A DNA stretch of 64,000 nucleotides from CAZZCN01 sp964652975 (lineage in GTDB: Bacteria > Bacillota > Clostridia > Saccharofermentanales > UBA5734): assembly GCA_964652975.1 (NCBI GenBank), contig CAZZCN010000005.1:9857-73856 (forward strand). The letters are read 5' to 3'. The notes beneath the pieces are model-generated. The model saw nothing but the letters and a program-made list of their open reading frames with translations. It searched no databases and was not told the origin of the DNA. Below, piece by piece: positions 53,516-61,283 of the stretch (the first letter of the stretch is position 1; every line of letters starts with the position of its first letter). A program made the translations under genes and the position numbers.

Positions 53516-54652
53516 CTATTTGAACAGGTCGCGGATTTTGTTAAAAAAGCTTCCTCTTTGCTGATAATTACGTTCTGTGCTGATAGATTCGAACTCTTTG
53601 AGCAGTTCTTTCTGCTTGTGGTCAAGATTACGCGGTACTTCGATAATCACCTTGAAAATATGATCCCCGCGCAGGTGGCTCTTATTAACGTGCGGAATAC
53701 CTTTCCCTTTAATTGTAATGATCTCACCGGGTTGTGTGCCTTCTTTTAATTTATATGAATACTCGCCATCGATTGTAGGAACTTGCAGATCACATCCTAA
53801 GGAAGCCTGTGGGAATGTTATTACAACTTCGCAGTAGGTGTTGTATCCATCCCTTTTAAAGACACTATGCTGTCTGATAGATATCTCGACATAAAGGTCT
53901 CCGTAAGGACCGCCTTTGGTTCCGGGTTCGCCTTCTCCTCTCAGAGTGAGCATTTCACCCTGGTTGATTCCGGCTGGAACATTGATTTTAAGTGTTTTCT
54001 TCTTGCTCTTTCTACCACGTCCGTTGCAGGATTCGCACGGATCCTTGATTGTGGTGCCTTTTCCGTTACAAGTTGTGCAGTTTTTCGTTGTCATTACCGT
54101 GCCGAACATAGTCTGCTGTCGTTGACTGACCTGTCCTGTACCATTACAAGATGTGCATTTTATCGGATCGGTTCCCTTTTTTGCACCGCTTCCGTTACAA
54201 GTCTCGCATAAGTCTTCTTTTGTTATGCTAATTTCCTTTTCAACACCGAAAGCTGCTTCCAAAAAATCCAGAGTCAATCTGTACTTAAGATTAGCACCTC
54301 TTTGCGGTCCGGATTTACGACTCGAGGACGATCCGCCAAATCCTCCAAATCCGCCGAATATATTGTCAAAAATGTCATTTACATCAAATCCTGCACCACC
54401 AAACCCACCAAATCCGCCCTGCTGATTCATCCCCTCATGTCCATATTGGTCGTACATGGCGCGTTTCTGGGCATCACTAAGCACTGCATATGCTTCGTTC
54501 GCCTCCTTGAATCTGGCTTCGGCTGACTTGTCATCGGGATTAAGATCCGGATGATGATCTTTTGCCACCTTGCGAAAAGCTTTCTTTATCTGCTCCTCGG
54601 TAGCTCCTTTTGGTATTCCAAGAACCTCATAATAATCTCGTTTTTCTGCCAC
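53516..54652 (-). CDS. dnaJ: Chaperone protein DnaJ
   Basis: 378 residues. J domain with HPD (DHHPDLNPDDK), a Gly/Phe region (GGFGGFGGAGFDVNDIFDNIFGG region, 77-110), four CxxCxGxG zinc repeats (CETCNGSG, CTSCNGTG, CTTCNGKG, CESCNGRG) and the C-terminal substrate domain. Stimulates the DnaK ATPase. Separated from dnaK by about 160 bp with a hairpin. Confidence 0.97.
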   Translation of the reverse strand: MAEKRDYYEVLGIPKGATEEQIKKAFRKVAKDHHPDLNPDDKSAEARFKEANEAYAVLSDAQKRAMYDQYGHEGMNQQGGFGGFGGAGFDVNDIFDNIFGGFGGFGGSSSSRKSGPQRGANLKYRLTLDFLEAAFGVEKEISITKEDLCETCNGSGAKKGTDPIKCTSCNGTGQVSQRQQTMFGTVMTTKNCTTCNGKGTTIKDPCESCNGRGRKSKKKTLKINVPAGINQGEMLTLRGEGEPGTKGGPYGDLYVEISIRQHSVFKRDGYNTYCEVVITFPQASLGCDLQVPTIDGEYSYKLKEGTQPGEIITIKGKGIPHVNKSHLRGDHIFKVIIEVPRNLDHKQKELLKEFESISTERNYQQRGSFFNKIRDLFK

Positions 54653-54682
54653 TTGTAATTAATTCTCCCTTCGATGCAAGGC

Positions 54683-54725
54683 TAAATCCGCTTACTATAT
54701 TATCCAAAGTAAGCGGATTTTTCGT
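54683..54725. terminator. Hairpin between dnaK and dnaJ
   Basis: Perfect 12-bp stem AAATCCGCTTAC/GTAAGCGGATTT with a 13-base loop. The T-run lies on the plus-strand side, so in the operon (minus strand) it is more likely a processing or stability hairpin than a terminator. Confidence 0.55.
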
Positions 54726-54811
54726 TTTGCTAATTATTAGTTCTTTTTGTCTTCAGGCCCTGATTTCAATTCATCCAACAAAGGATACCTTGAAATCATT
54801 TGTTGCGATGC

Positions 54812-56659
54812 TTATTCGTCCGATCCAACATCTTTAAAATCTGCATCATAGGTTCCACCTCCGGTGGATTGTCCGCCTGCATCTTCCGGTCCGGGCCCCT
54901 GCTCAGCGCCTGGTTGTCCTGCTCCTGGATTTTGCTTGTATATTTTCTCACTTATTGCATAAAATGCTTTCTGCAATGCTTCGGTATCGGTTTTCATATC
55001 TTCTATATTATTGGATGCAATGCTTGCCTTCAGTTTGGTTATGGCAGATTCTACATCACTCTTATCTGACGCCTCTACCTTGTCCCCAAGATCCTTAAGT
55101 GTCTTCTCTGCCTGGTAGACAGCTGAATCTGCAGCATTCTTAGTGTCGACTTCCTCTTTTTTCTTCTTGTCTTCAGAAGCAAACATTTCCGCCTCTTTAA
55201 CTGCTTTCTGAATTTCATCATCTGAAAGGTTGGTTGTAGCAGTGATTGTTATTTTTTGCTCTCTGCCCGTTCCCAGATCCTTGGCTGAGACATGTACGAT
55301 ACCGTTTGCATCGATATCAAATGTGACTTCAATCTGAGGAACACCGCGTGGTGCTGAAGGAATGCCGTCAAGTATGAAATTCCCGAGCGATTTATTGTAC
55401 TGTGCCATTTCGCGTTCGCCTTGCAAGACATGCACGTCTACCTGTGTCTGTCCGTCTGCGGCGGTTGAGAAAACCTGGCTTTTCTTAGTAGGTATGGTCG
55501 TGTTTCTCTCGATTACTCTGGTGAAAACGCCACCCATTGTTTCGATACCGAGTGATAGCGGTGTAACATCAAGCAATAACAGTCCCTTTACATCTCCGGT
55601 AAGAACTGCAGCTTGAATGGCAGCGCCGACAGCAACACATTCGTCAGGATTGATTCCCTTGAATGGTTCTTTACCGAAAAATTGTTTTACTGCGTTCTGT
55701 ACCGCGGGAATTCTGGTTGATCCGCCAACGAGGAGGATTTTGTCGATTTTGTCAGGTGAAAGTCCTGCGTCAGACATTGCGCTTCTTGTAGGTCCCATTG
55801 TCTTTTCTACCAGACTCGCTGTCAACTCATCAAATTTTGCTCTTGTCAAAGTAATATCAAGGTGCTTTGGACCTGATGCATCTGCAGTTACATACGGAAG
55901 ATTTATCTGTGTGCTGGCAACTCCGGAGAGTTCAACTTTTGCTTTCTCAGCTGCTTCGCGAAGTCTCTGCATAGCCATCTTGTCATTTCTAAGGTCAATT
56001 CCCTGGTCTTTCTTGAAATAGTCTACAAGAAAGTCTACAACCAACTGGTCAAAATCATCGCCACCAAGTCTGTTGTTGCCGTTTGTTGCAAGAACTTCAA
56101 AAACTCCGTCTCCGATTTCGAGGATAGACACGTCGAATGTTCCGCCGCCTAAGTCAAACACCAGAATCTTCTGATCGTGTTCCTTGTCAAGTCCATATGC
56201 AAGCGCTGCAGCTGTAGGTTCGTTTATTATTCTCATAACATCAAGACCCGCAATTTTACCTGCATCTTTCGTTGCCTGTCTCTGAGCGTCACTGAAATAA
56301 GCAGGAACTGTTATAACAGCCTGAGATACTGTCTCACCAAGGTATGCTTCTGCATCCGATTTGAGTTTTCCTAGGATCATCGCGGAAATTTCCTGTGGTG
56401 AATAGGTTTTGTCGTCAATTTTAATCTTGCGGTCTGTTCCCATGTCCCTTTTGATTGACATAACAGTTCTCTCGGTATTGGTGATTGCCTGTCTTTTCGC
56501 GACTTGTCCGATAAGCCTCTCACCGTTTTTTGCGAAAGCCACTACTGAAGGTGTTGTACGGTTTCCTTCCGGATTGGGTATTACAACAGGCTCTCCTGCC
56601 TCCATTACAGCTACACATGAATTTGTAGTTCCTAAATCGATTCCAATTACTTTTGCCAT
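54812..56659 (-). CDS. dnaK: Chaperone protein DnaK (Hsp70)
   Basis: 615 residues. N-terminal ATPase: IGIDLGTTNSCVAVMEAG, VFDLGGGTFDVSIL and LLVGGSTRIPAVQ; then the substrate-binding domain (LLLLDVTPLSLGIETMGG) and a Gly/Gln/Pro-rich tail. AGGAGG lies upstream. Third gene of the CIRCE-controlled operon. Confidence 0.98.
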   Translation of the reverse strand: MAKVIGIDLGTTNSCVAVMEAGEPVVIPNPEGNRTTPSVVAFAKNGERLIGQVAKRQAITNTERTVMSIKRDMGTDRKIKIDDKTYSPQEISAMILGKLKSDAEAYLGETVSQAVITVPAYFSDAQRQATKDAGKIAGLDVMRIINEPTAAALAYGLDKEHDQKILVFDLGGGTFDVSILEIGDGVFEVLATNGNNRLGGDDFDQLVVDFLVDYFKKDQGIDLRNDKMAMQRLREAAEKAKVELSGVASTQINLPYVTADASGPKHLDITLTRAKFDELTASLVEKTMGPTRSAMSDAGLSPDKIDKILLVGGSTRIPAVQNAVKQFFGKEPFKGINPDECVAVGAAIQAAVLTGDVKGLLLLDVTPLSLGIETMGGVFTRVIERNTTIPTKKSQVFSTAADGQTQVDVHVLQGEREMAQYNKSLGNFILDGIPSAPRGVPQIEVTFDIDANGIVHVSAKDLGTGREQKITITATTNLSDDEIQKAVKEAEMFASEDKKKKEEVDTKNAADSAVYQAEKTLKDLGDKVEASDKSDVESAITKLKASIASNNIEDMKTDTEALQKAFYAISEKIYKQNPGAGQPGAEQGPGPEDAGGQSTGGGTYDADFKDVGSDE

Positions 56660-56764
56660 TTTATTTTCCTCCTAAAATTATGTTTTAATTATTTTTCTAT
56701 TATCATTATTTATAAAATATTGATTTCTTGTTTTGTATCTGGTTAGATTTCAAGAATGCACCAG

Positions 56765-56854
56765 CTTTGCTTTTTGTTTTATTAAAAATTCGCAACCTTC
56801 ACTTTTGTTTTACTTAAATTGTCGCAACTTGTGCTTTCGTTTCTAATTCGCCAC
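56765..56854. repeat. Imperfect 32-bp tandem repeat at the grpE 3' end
   Basis: Three related units of 32, 32 and 26 bases ending CGCAAC, CGCAAC and CGCCAC. The last contains the end of grpE (its stop codon region). The extra copies lie in the dnaK leader. Confidence 0.6.
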
Positions 56855-57514
56855 TTTTACGACTGCGTGACGCAATATCCTGTCTCCCTTTTCATAACCC
56901 TTCTTAAGTACTTCGAGCACTTCAGATTCGCCGGCATCTTCATCTTCAACATGCATTACCGCTTCCATCCTGTTAGGGTCGAAAGTCTGTGACAATGCAT
57001 CGATTTCGGAAATTCCAAGAGAACTTATCGCGTCCTTGGATTGGGCTAGAATCATTTCCAGTCCTTCGATTATTTTCCTGGCTTCATCTGTATTGTAATT
57101 GCCTGCTACAGCCAAAGCTCTTTCGAGGTTGTCTATAACCGTGAGCCAAGGGATGGCTACTGCTGCTACTGCGTCATTATAGAGGGCTTCTTTTTCTTTC
57201 TGTGTCCTGCGTCTGAAATTGTCGTATTCTGCCGCAAGTCTCATAAACTTGTCTGACAGTTCCAGAAGCTGGGTGTCCCTCTTATCCGCTGTCTTGTCAC
57301 CGTCTTCCTGCATTTCTTCCACGCTGCCCGCATTGCTTGTCTTTTTCAAATCATCTTCTCCCTTGTGCGTTTTTCCGGATGCATTCTTTTCGTCATGTGA
57401 TTTGCCTCCAGTGTGACTGTTGTGTCGTTCATCCTTATCAATGTGCTTCTTGCTGCTATGATCCGATTCGTACGCTGAAGATTCCTCATCATTTTCGCTC
57501 TTTGTTTTCTTCAT
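56843..57514 (-). CDS. grpE: Nucleotide exchange factor GrpE
   Basis: 223 residues; releases ADP from DnaK. The conserved part FMRLAAEYDNFRRRTQKEKE and the C-terminal KKGYEKGDRILRHAVVKVA are clear. The first 75 residues are a highly charged Lys/Asp/Ser/His stretch, longer than usual. AAAGGAGCGGAG lies upstream. The ATG overlaps the end of hrcA by 26 bases. Confidence 0.96.
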   Translation of the reverse strand: MKKTKSENDEESSAYESDHSSKKHIDKDERHNSHTGGKSHDEKNASGKTHKGEDDLKKTSNAGSVEEMQEDGDKTADKRDTQLLELSDKFMRLAAEYDNFRRRTQKEKEALYNDAVAAVAIPWLTVIDNLERALAVAGNYNTDEARKIIEGLEMILAQSKDAISSLGISEIDALSQTFDPNRMEAVMHVEDEDAGESEVLEVLKKGYEKGDRILRHAVVKVAN

Positions 57515-58721
57515 TGCTCCGCTCCTTTATCTCATGGTGTCTCTGACCTATTTTGCGTATTTCGGCATTTAACACAGTACGGACAAAATCAATCTGTGAT
57601 ATCACCTTGCCATATTCCATTCTTTTAGGACCTACTACTCCGATGCTCCCGAGTAACCGTTCCCCTATCTTATATGTTGTGGTTACAAAACTGCAATCAT
57701 GAAATCCCGAAAGTGATATTTCCTGTCCTATTCTTATCATATAAGGGCGTCTGTTCTGTAATGCAAGCTTGTCGCAATCATCATCTTCATCGCTTCTGCT
57801 ATCGCCGTTGGTATTAAAGTAGCTGTTATCAGTGCTGTTGCTGTTATTGCCGTCTTTGCTTTTGCAATCATCTATCGTACTGCCCGACCCTGATATTCCT
57901 TGGTTCACTTCGTCTAGATATCCAGCGACTACTCCACGCTCTGCCAGTGCATTCATGAAATTTCTGGCCTTGCCTATGTCGTTGAATTCCGGATAGTTGA
58001 GCATGTTGTTGCTGCCTTCCATGTATATTCCGACATTGTCAGCTTGCTTTATAGATACATATGCTTCATATAATATCTGGTTCAGAATATTCTCAGGTAC
58101 CGATGTCTTCTTGCCTGCGGCTGCAACTGCAATGAAAGTGATTTCATCAAGGGAAAGCCCGGAAAGCCCGGCTTCTATTGCATCTGCTATCTGCGTCAAC
58201 TGATTGTTGTCAAGCAGGTCTGAAATTCTGACTAGCCTGTCTTTTACAACACCTTCCTCCAGAACCACCACCATCAAAACCCGTCCGGGTTCAATCATAA
58301 GCATTTTGATCTGCTTTAGCTGGCTTTGCCTTAATCTGGGTGTCAATGTAAGCGATGTGTATCCGGTATTCTGGGAAAGAGCTGATGATGCCTGCTGAAG
58401 TAAAACTGCTATCTCGTCAAAGCCATCCTTGAAATAATCATAAACTTTCTTATGTTCCTTAGGTGACATTTGTGGTATCATTACAAGATTGTCCACATAT
58501 TCACGATAACCTTTATCAGTAGGAATTCTTCCTGCTGAAGTATGCGGGTGAATAAGATAACCGCGTTCTTCAAGTTCTGACATTTCATTTCTTATAGTTG
58601 CAGAGCTTATATTGAAATTGTTCTGAATAGCCAGAGTCTTGGATCCAATGGGTTCAGCCGTTTCAATGTAACTGTCTATAACTGCTTTCAGTATTAACTT
58701 TTTGCGTTCTTCTAAAGCCAT
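57489..58721 (-). CDS. hrcA: Heat-inducible transcription repressor HrcA with acidic insert
   Basis: 410 residues; binds CIRCE and represses the dnaK operon. N-terminal winged helix (ERKKLILKAVIDSYIETAEPIGSKTL, then SSATIRNEMSELEERGYL and HTSAGRIPTDKGYR) and C-terminal DCSFVTTTYKIGERLLGSIGVVGPKRMEY. A stretch of about 48 Asn/Ser/Asp-rich residues (275-322) is inserted before the last domain; the family length is 340-350. A perfect CIRCE operator lies 20 bases before the start. Confidence 0.95.
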   Translation of the reverse strand: MALEERKKLILKAVIDSYIETAEPIGSKTLAIQNNFNISSATIRNEMSELEERGYLIHPHTSAGRIPTDKGYREYVDNLVMIPQMSPKEHKKVYDYFKDGFDEIAVLLQQASSALSQNTGYTSLTLTPRLRQSQLKQIKMLMIEPGRVLMVVVLEEGVVKDRLVRISDLLDNNQLTQIADAIEAGLSGLSLDEITFIAVAAAGKKTSVPENILNQILYEAYVSIKQADNVGIYMEGSNNMLNYPEFNDIGKARNFMNALAERGVVAGYLDEVNQGISGSGSTIDDCKSKDGNNSNSTDNSYFNTNGDSRSDEDDDCDKLALQNRRPYMIRIGQEISLSGFHDCSFVTTTYKIGERLLGSIGVVGPKRMEYGKVISQIDFVRTVLNAEIRKIGQRHHEIKERSNEENKERK

Positions 58722-58740
58722 TGCCTCCTCCTGACATATT

Positions 58741-58767
58741 TTAGCACTCTTATTGTAAGAGTGCTAA
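58741..58767. promoter_or_regulatory. CIRCE operator
   Basis: TTAGCACTC (58741-58749), 9-base spacer, GAGTGCTAA (58759-58767): a perfect match to the CIRCE consensus, between the promoter and hrcA. HrcA binding here represses the operon until heat stress. Confidence 0.97.
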
Positions 58768-58771
58768 AATA

Positions 58772-58800
58772 ACTTTATCATCATGTCAGTTGCATGTCAA
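58772..58800 (-). promoter_or_regulatory. SigA-type promoter of the hrcA operon
   Basis: Minus strand -35 TTGACA (58800-58795), 17-bp spacer, -10 TAAAGT (58777-58772), directly upstream of CIRCE. Confidence 0.75.
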
Positions 58801-58885
58801 TGAATTTTAGGGATTAAAATATGACAACATTGTTAACCTTTATGAATGGGATGACATATTCTAGTGCTTTATTAGCTTATAAAAC

Positions 58886-60203
58886 CTAATTTATTCTTAA
58901 TGCCAGCTCAGGATCCGCTTTAATTTCAACCCTGTCTTCGTATTTGTCTGAAGAACTTGCAAATGTATATGTTACTTTGGTAACTTTGTACTTTTCGCCT
59001 GTTATGGAGTCTGTCTCGTTATATTTTTCATTCTTTATTGAAAAACCGTCGTCAGGCACAAATGATAAATGAGATGAAAGGACATCATCCGCTTTACCTC
59101 CTGAAAGTGCTCCGGATAAATGTATTTTCAAAGGAAACACTCGCTCCTTCTCACGTTCGAAAAGTTCAATTTTAAGCCCGTTCGGCACATATTGTACAAA
59201 AGAGTCCGTTACTTTGCTACCGTTTACTTTTAGTTCATATTTCCAGTATTTCTTAGCAAAAGACGCAAGTTCGGTCGGTGAAAGAGCCTGATATAATATG
59301 TTGTTGATAAAATTATCGATATATTCGTCCTTTTTGACTGTAAGAGGATCATTTAATGCCTTGATTTCTGCTGTAATTGTATTATTTTCAGAAAATGTGC
59401 TACCATATTTTAGGATGGTGTCTGAAACAAAGACAAGTTCAATGGTTAAAACCAGTATCAAAACTGTTGCAACTAAAATCCATGCGCTTGATACTTTTTT
59501 TCTGGATCTGAAACCAAGTTTGCTTGTAATCTTGGAAAAAATATTCGGGCTTGACTTTCCGGATGTTCTAGTACCTGACTTGCTCGACCGCAGTTTGGTT
59601 CCTACTATTGGCTTTTTTTCTTGTCTGTATAATGAATCTGTTTTATAACGGGATGATGATTTTGAACTCGAATCTGAGTTTGGACGAGATGATGATTCGG
59701 ATTTTGATTTGCCTGACCTATAGCCCAAACCCACAATAGGCTTATTCCTGTAACCGGAACTTGATCTTGAACCTGAGCGTGAACCTGAACTTGAACCTGA
59801 GCGTGAACCTGAACTTGAACCTGAGCGTGAACCTGAACTTGAACNNNNNNNNNNNNNNNNNNNNNNNNNNNNNNNNNNNNNNNNNNNNNNNNNNNNNNNN
59901 NNNNNNNNNNNNNNNNNNNNNNNNNNNNNNNNNNNNNNNNNNNNCTGAGCGTGAACTTTCCCCTGTCCGGGAACTTGAACGTGAACTTGAATTCGAGCGG
60001 GAGTTTGACGAGGATCTTCCTGTTCTCACACTAGTACCTACAACAGGCTTTATTACTTTTCTGTCCGACGTGGCATCTGAGTTGTTTTCGGCAGAGGCAG
60101 CAAGCAAATCAGCAGCACTTTGTTCCGCATTTGCGAAATTTTTGTCTGCGCTGATTTTTTCGGGTTTTTTATCAATTACTACTATAAGTGATTTTCTTCT
60201 CAA
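58886..60203 (-). CDS. Unknown membrane protein with Ser/Arg/Gly repeats, crossed by an assembly gap
   Basis: One gene, I conclude, split by the 100-N gap. Upstream of the gap it reads TTG (60203) MRRKSLIVVIDKK..., then KPVVGTSVRTGRSSSN and SSSRSSSR. Downstream, staying in the frame of the 59734-58886 part, it reads SSGSRSGSSSGSRSGSS..., GYRNKPIVGLGYRSGKSK, KKPIVGTKLRSSKSG, one membrane helix (SAWILVATVLILVLTIELVFV) and an extracellular domain of about 180 residues. The KP(I/V)VG...R(S/T) motif occurs three times. The Phe/Arg-rich peptide obtained by reading straight through the gap is a frame artefact. The family is unknown. TAATTG joins it to the upstream gene. Confidence 0.65.
59845..59944. 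other. Assembly gap, 100 N
   Basis: Exactly 100 N inside tandem 24-base Ser/Gly/Arg repeats. The true length and frame are unknown; collapsed repeats are the likely cause. Confidence 0.98.
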
Positions 60204-60908
60204 TTAACCTACCGCCTTTTTTTTTTTTTTTTTCTGTACACGCGTTATTTCTATAATATTTGTTCCGAGTGCAAGTTTATTTGATATTTGCGGATTATTG
60301 ATTGTAACCAGAAACATTTCACCAATCCGGATATTTTTGAAGTTGTATTTCGCTATATGCTTTGTAGATGTTTTCAATGTCTCTATTGTTGGAATGGCTG
60401 AAGACCCGGAGATACTTATAGGCTCTGAAGAAGCCATGTTCTCTGGTAAAAACGGACTCGCTTTTGTCAAGATGCTCAGTGGTATTACTGAAAAATCGTA
60501 TGTTTCTGTTATCAGAATCTCAAATGCAGGACTGTCAACAGTGAATTTTACATTGTTCTTTTTGATTTTTTTGCTTCTACTATTGGAAATGGAATTAGGG
60601 TCTTTAGTAGTTACTGAAATATCATATGCAAAATATTTATTGGCTATATTGTATATTTCGACAGCATTGAAGTTGGCCTCAAAAAAACTAGTAATGCTTT
60701 CAGTTTTCATTTCATTAAGCTTTACCTGTAACACATTTTTTTGATTTTGCAGGCCACTGGCATTCTTGTTCATTTCTATGGTCTTAATGCGTAACGGAAT
60801 ATAGTAAAAAACACACAGCGAACTTACTATAACAGCTATTAAAGCGATAATAATAGCTGCAATTCTATAATATTTAGATACCGGCGTGAATATGCTGTCT
60901 TTAGTCAT
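60204..60908 (-). CDS. Unknown single-pass membrane protein
   Basis: 234 residues; not recognised. One membrane helix (16-37), a short coiled coil (KTIEMNKNASGLQNQKNVL, about 40-68), then an alpha/beta domain. This layout is like type IV pilus PilO, but I see no diagnostic motif. The segment FTVDSPAFEILITETYDFSV-IPLSI resembles FVQYVPNGLKIELFEREKERVFPLKI of the next gene, hinting that the two are diverged paralogues. The C-terminus is encoded by 17 A residues (Lys run). CGAGGAAAA precedes the ATG. It is followed in the same frame, separated only by the TAA stop, by the next gene. Confidence 0.75.
   Translation of the reverse strand: MTKDSIFTPVSKYYRIAAIIIALIAVIVSSLCVFYYIPLRIKTIEMNKNASGLQNQKNVLQVKLNEMKTESITSFFEANFNAVEIYNIANKYFAYDISVTTKDPNSISNSRSKKIKKNNVKFTVDSPAFEILITETYDFSVIPLSILTKASPFLPENMASSEPISISGSSAIPTIETLKTSTKHIAKYNFKNIRIGEMFLVTINNPQISNKLALGTNIIEITRVQKKKKKKAVG
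60217..60233. repeat. 17-base homopolymer (T on plus, A on mRNA)
   Basis: A run of 17 T on the plus strand near the 3' end of the 60204-60908 gene. Such tracts are prone to replication and transcription slippage. Confidence 0.95.
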
Positions 60909-61014
60909 TTTTTCCTCGTTTAACTGTTAATTATAGTAGCTTTTTGAGCTTGCTATACTTTGTTTATTTTATATACTATTCTCATTTGTGTCAATAGAGT
61001 CTATAATGGGAAAA

Positions 61015-61126
61015 TATAGCGTTTTGTATTAAGTTATATAGTTATATAATACATGTGCCATTAAAACGCATTCGGCAAACTATTTATTAGTATTTACAGT
61101 TATACAGCATTAATAAGTTTGCTATA
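61015..61126 (-). repeat. Bipartite palindromic element, copy D (112 bp)
   Basis: On the minus strand it runs TATAGCAAACTTATTAATG...AATAAATAGTTTGCCGAATGCGTTTTAATGGCAC...ACAAAACGCTATA. It aligns end to end with copy C and keeps TATAGC/GCTATA ends. Upstream of the Rieske gene; the rest of 60909-61283 shows nothing else. Confidence 0.85.
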
Positions 61127-61283
61127 TTGTGTGTATACAGAGGCTTGGGAAGATAGAAAATTTTATTCCTAAAGCGTTTAGTTTTGCCATTTTACACCTT
61201 ATGCGAAGTGCAAATCCGACATTGTCGCACATGATAAAACACCCATTATTTAATTTTGAAAAAAGAAAAGGACGGTTATTGAC

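Noticed and set aside
54683..54725. Intrinsic terminator ending dnaK transcription
   Set aside because: The T-run is on the wrong side for minus-strand transcription, and dnaJ and prmA follow without a clear promoter.
59742..59844. Phe/Arg-rich C-terminus obtained by reading across the N gap
   Set aside because: The 100 N are a placeholder. The other frame after the gap gives Ser/Gly/Arg repeats and KPIVG motifs matching both flanks.
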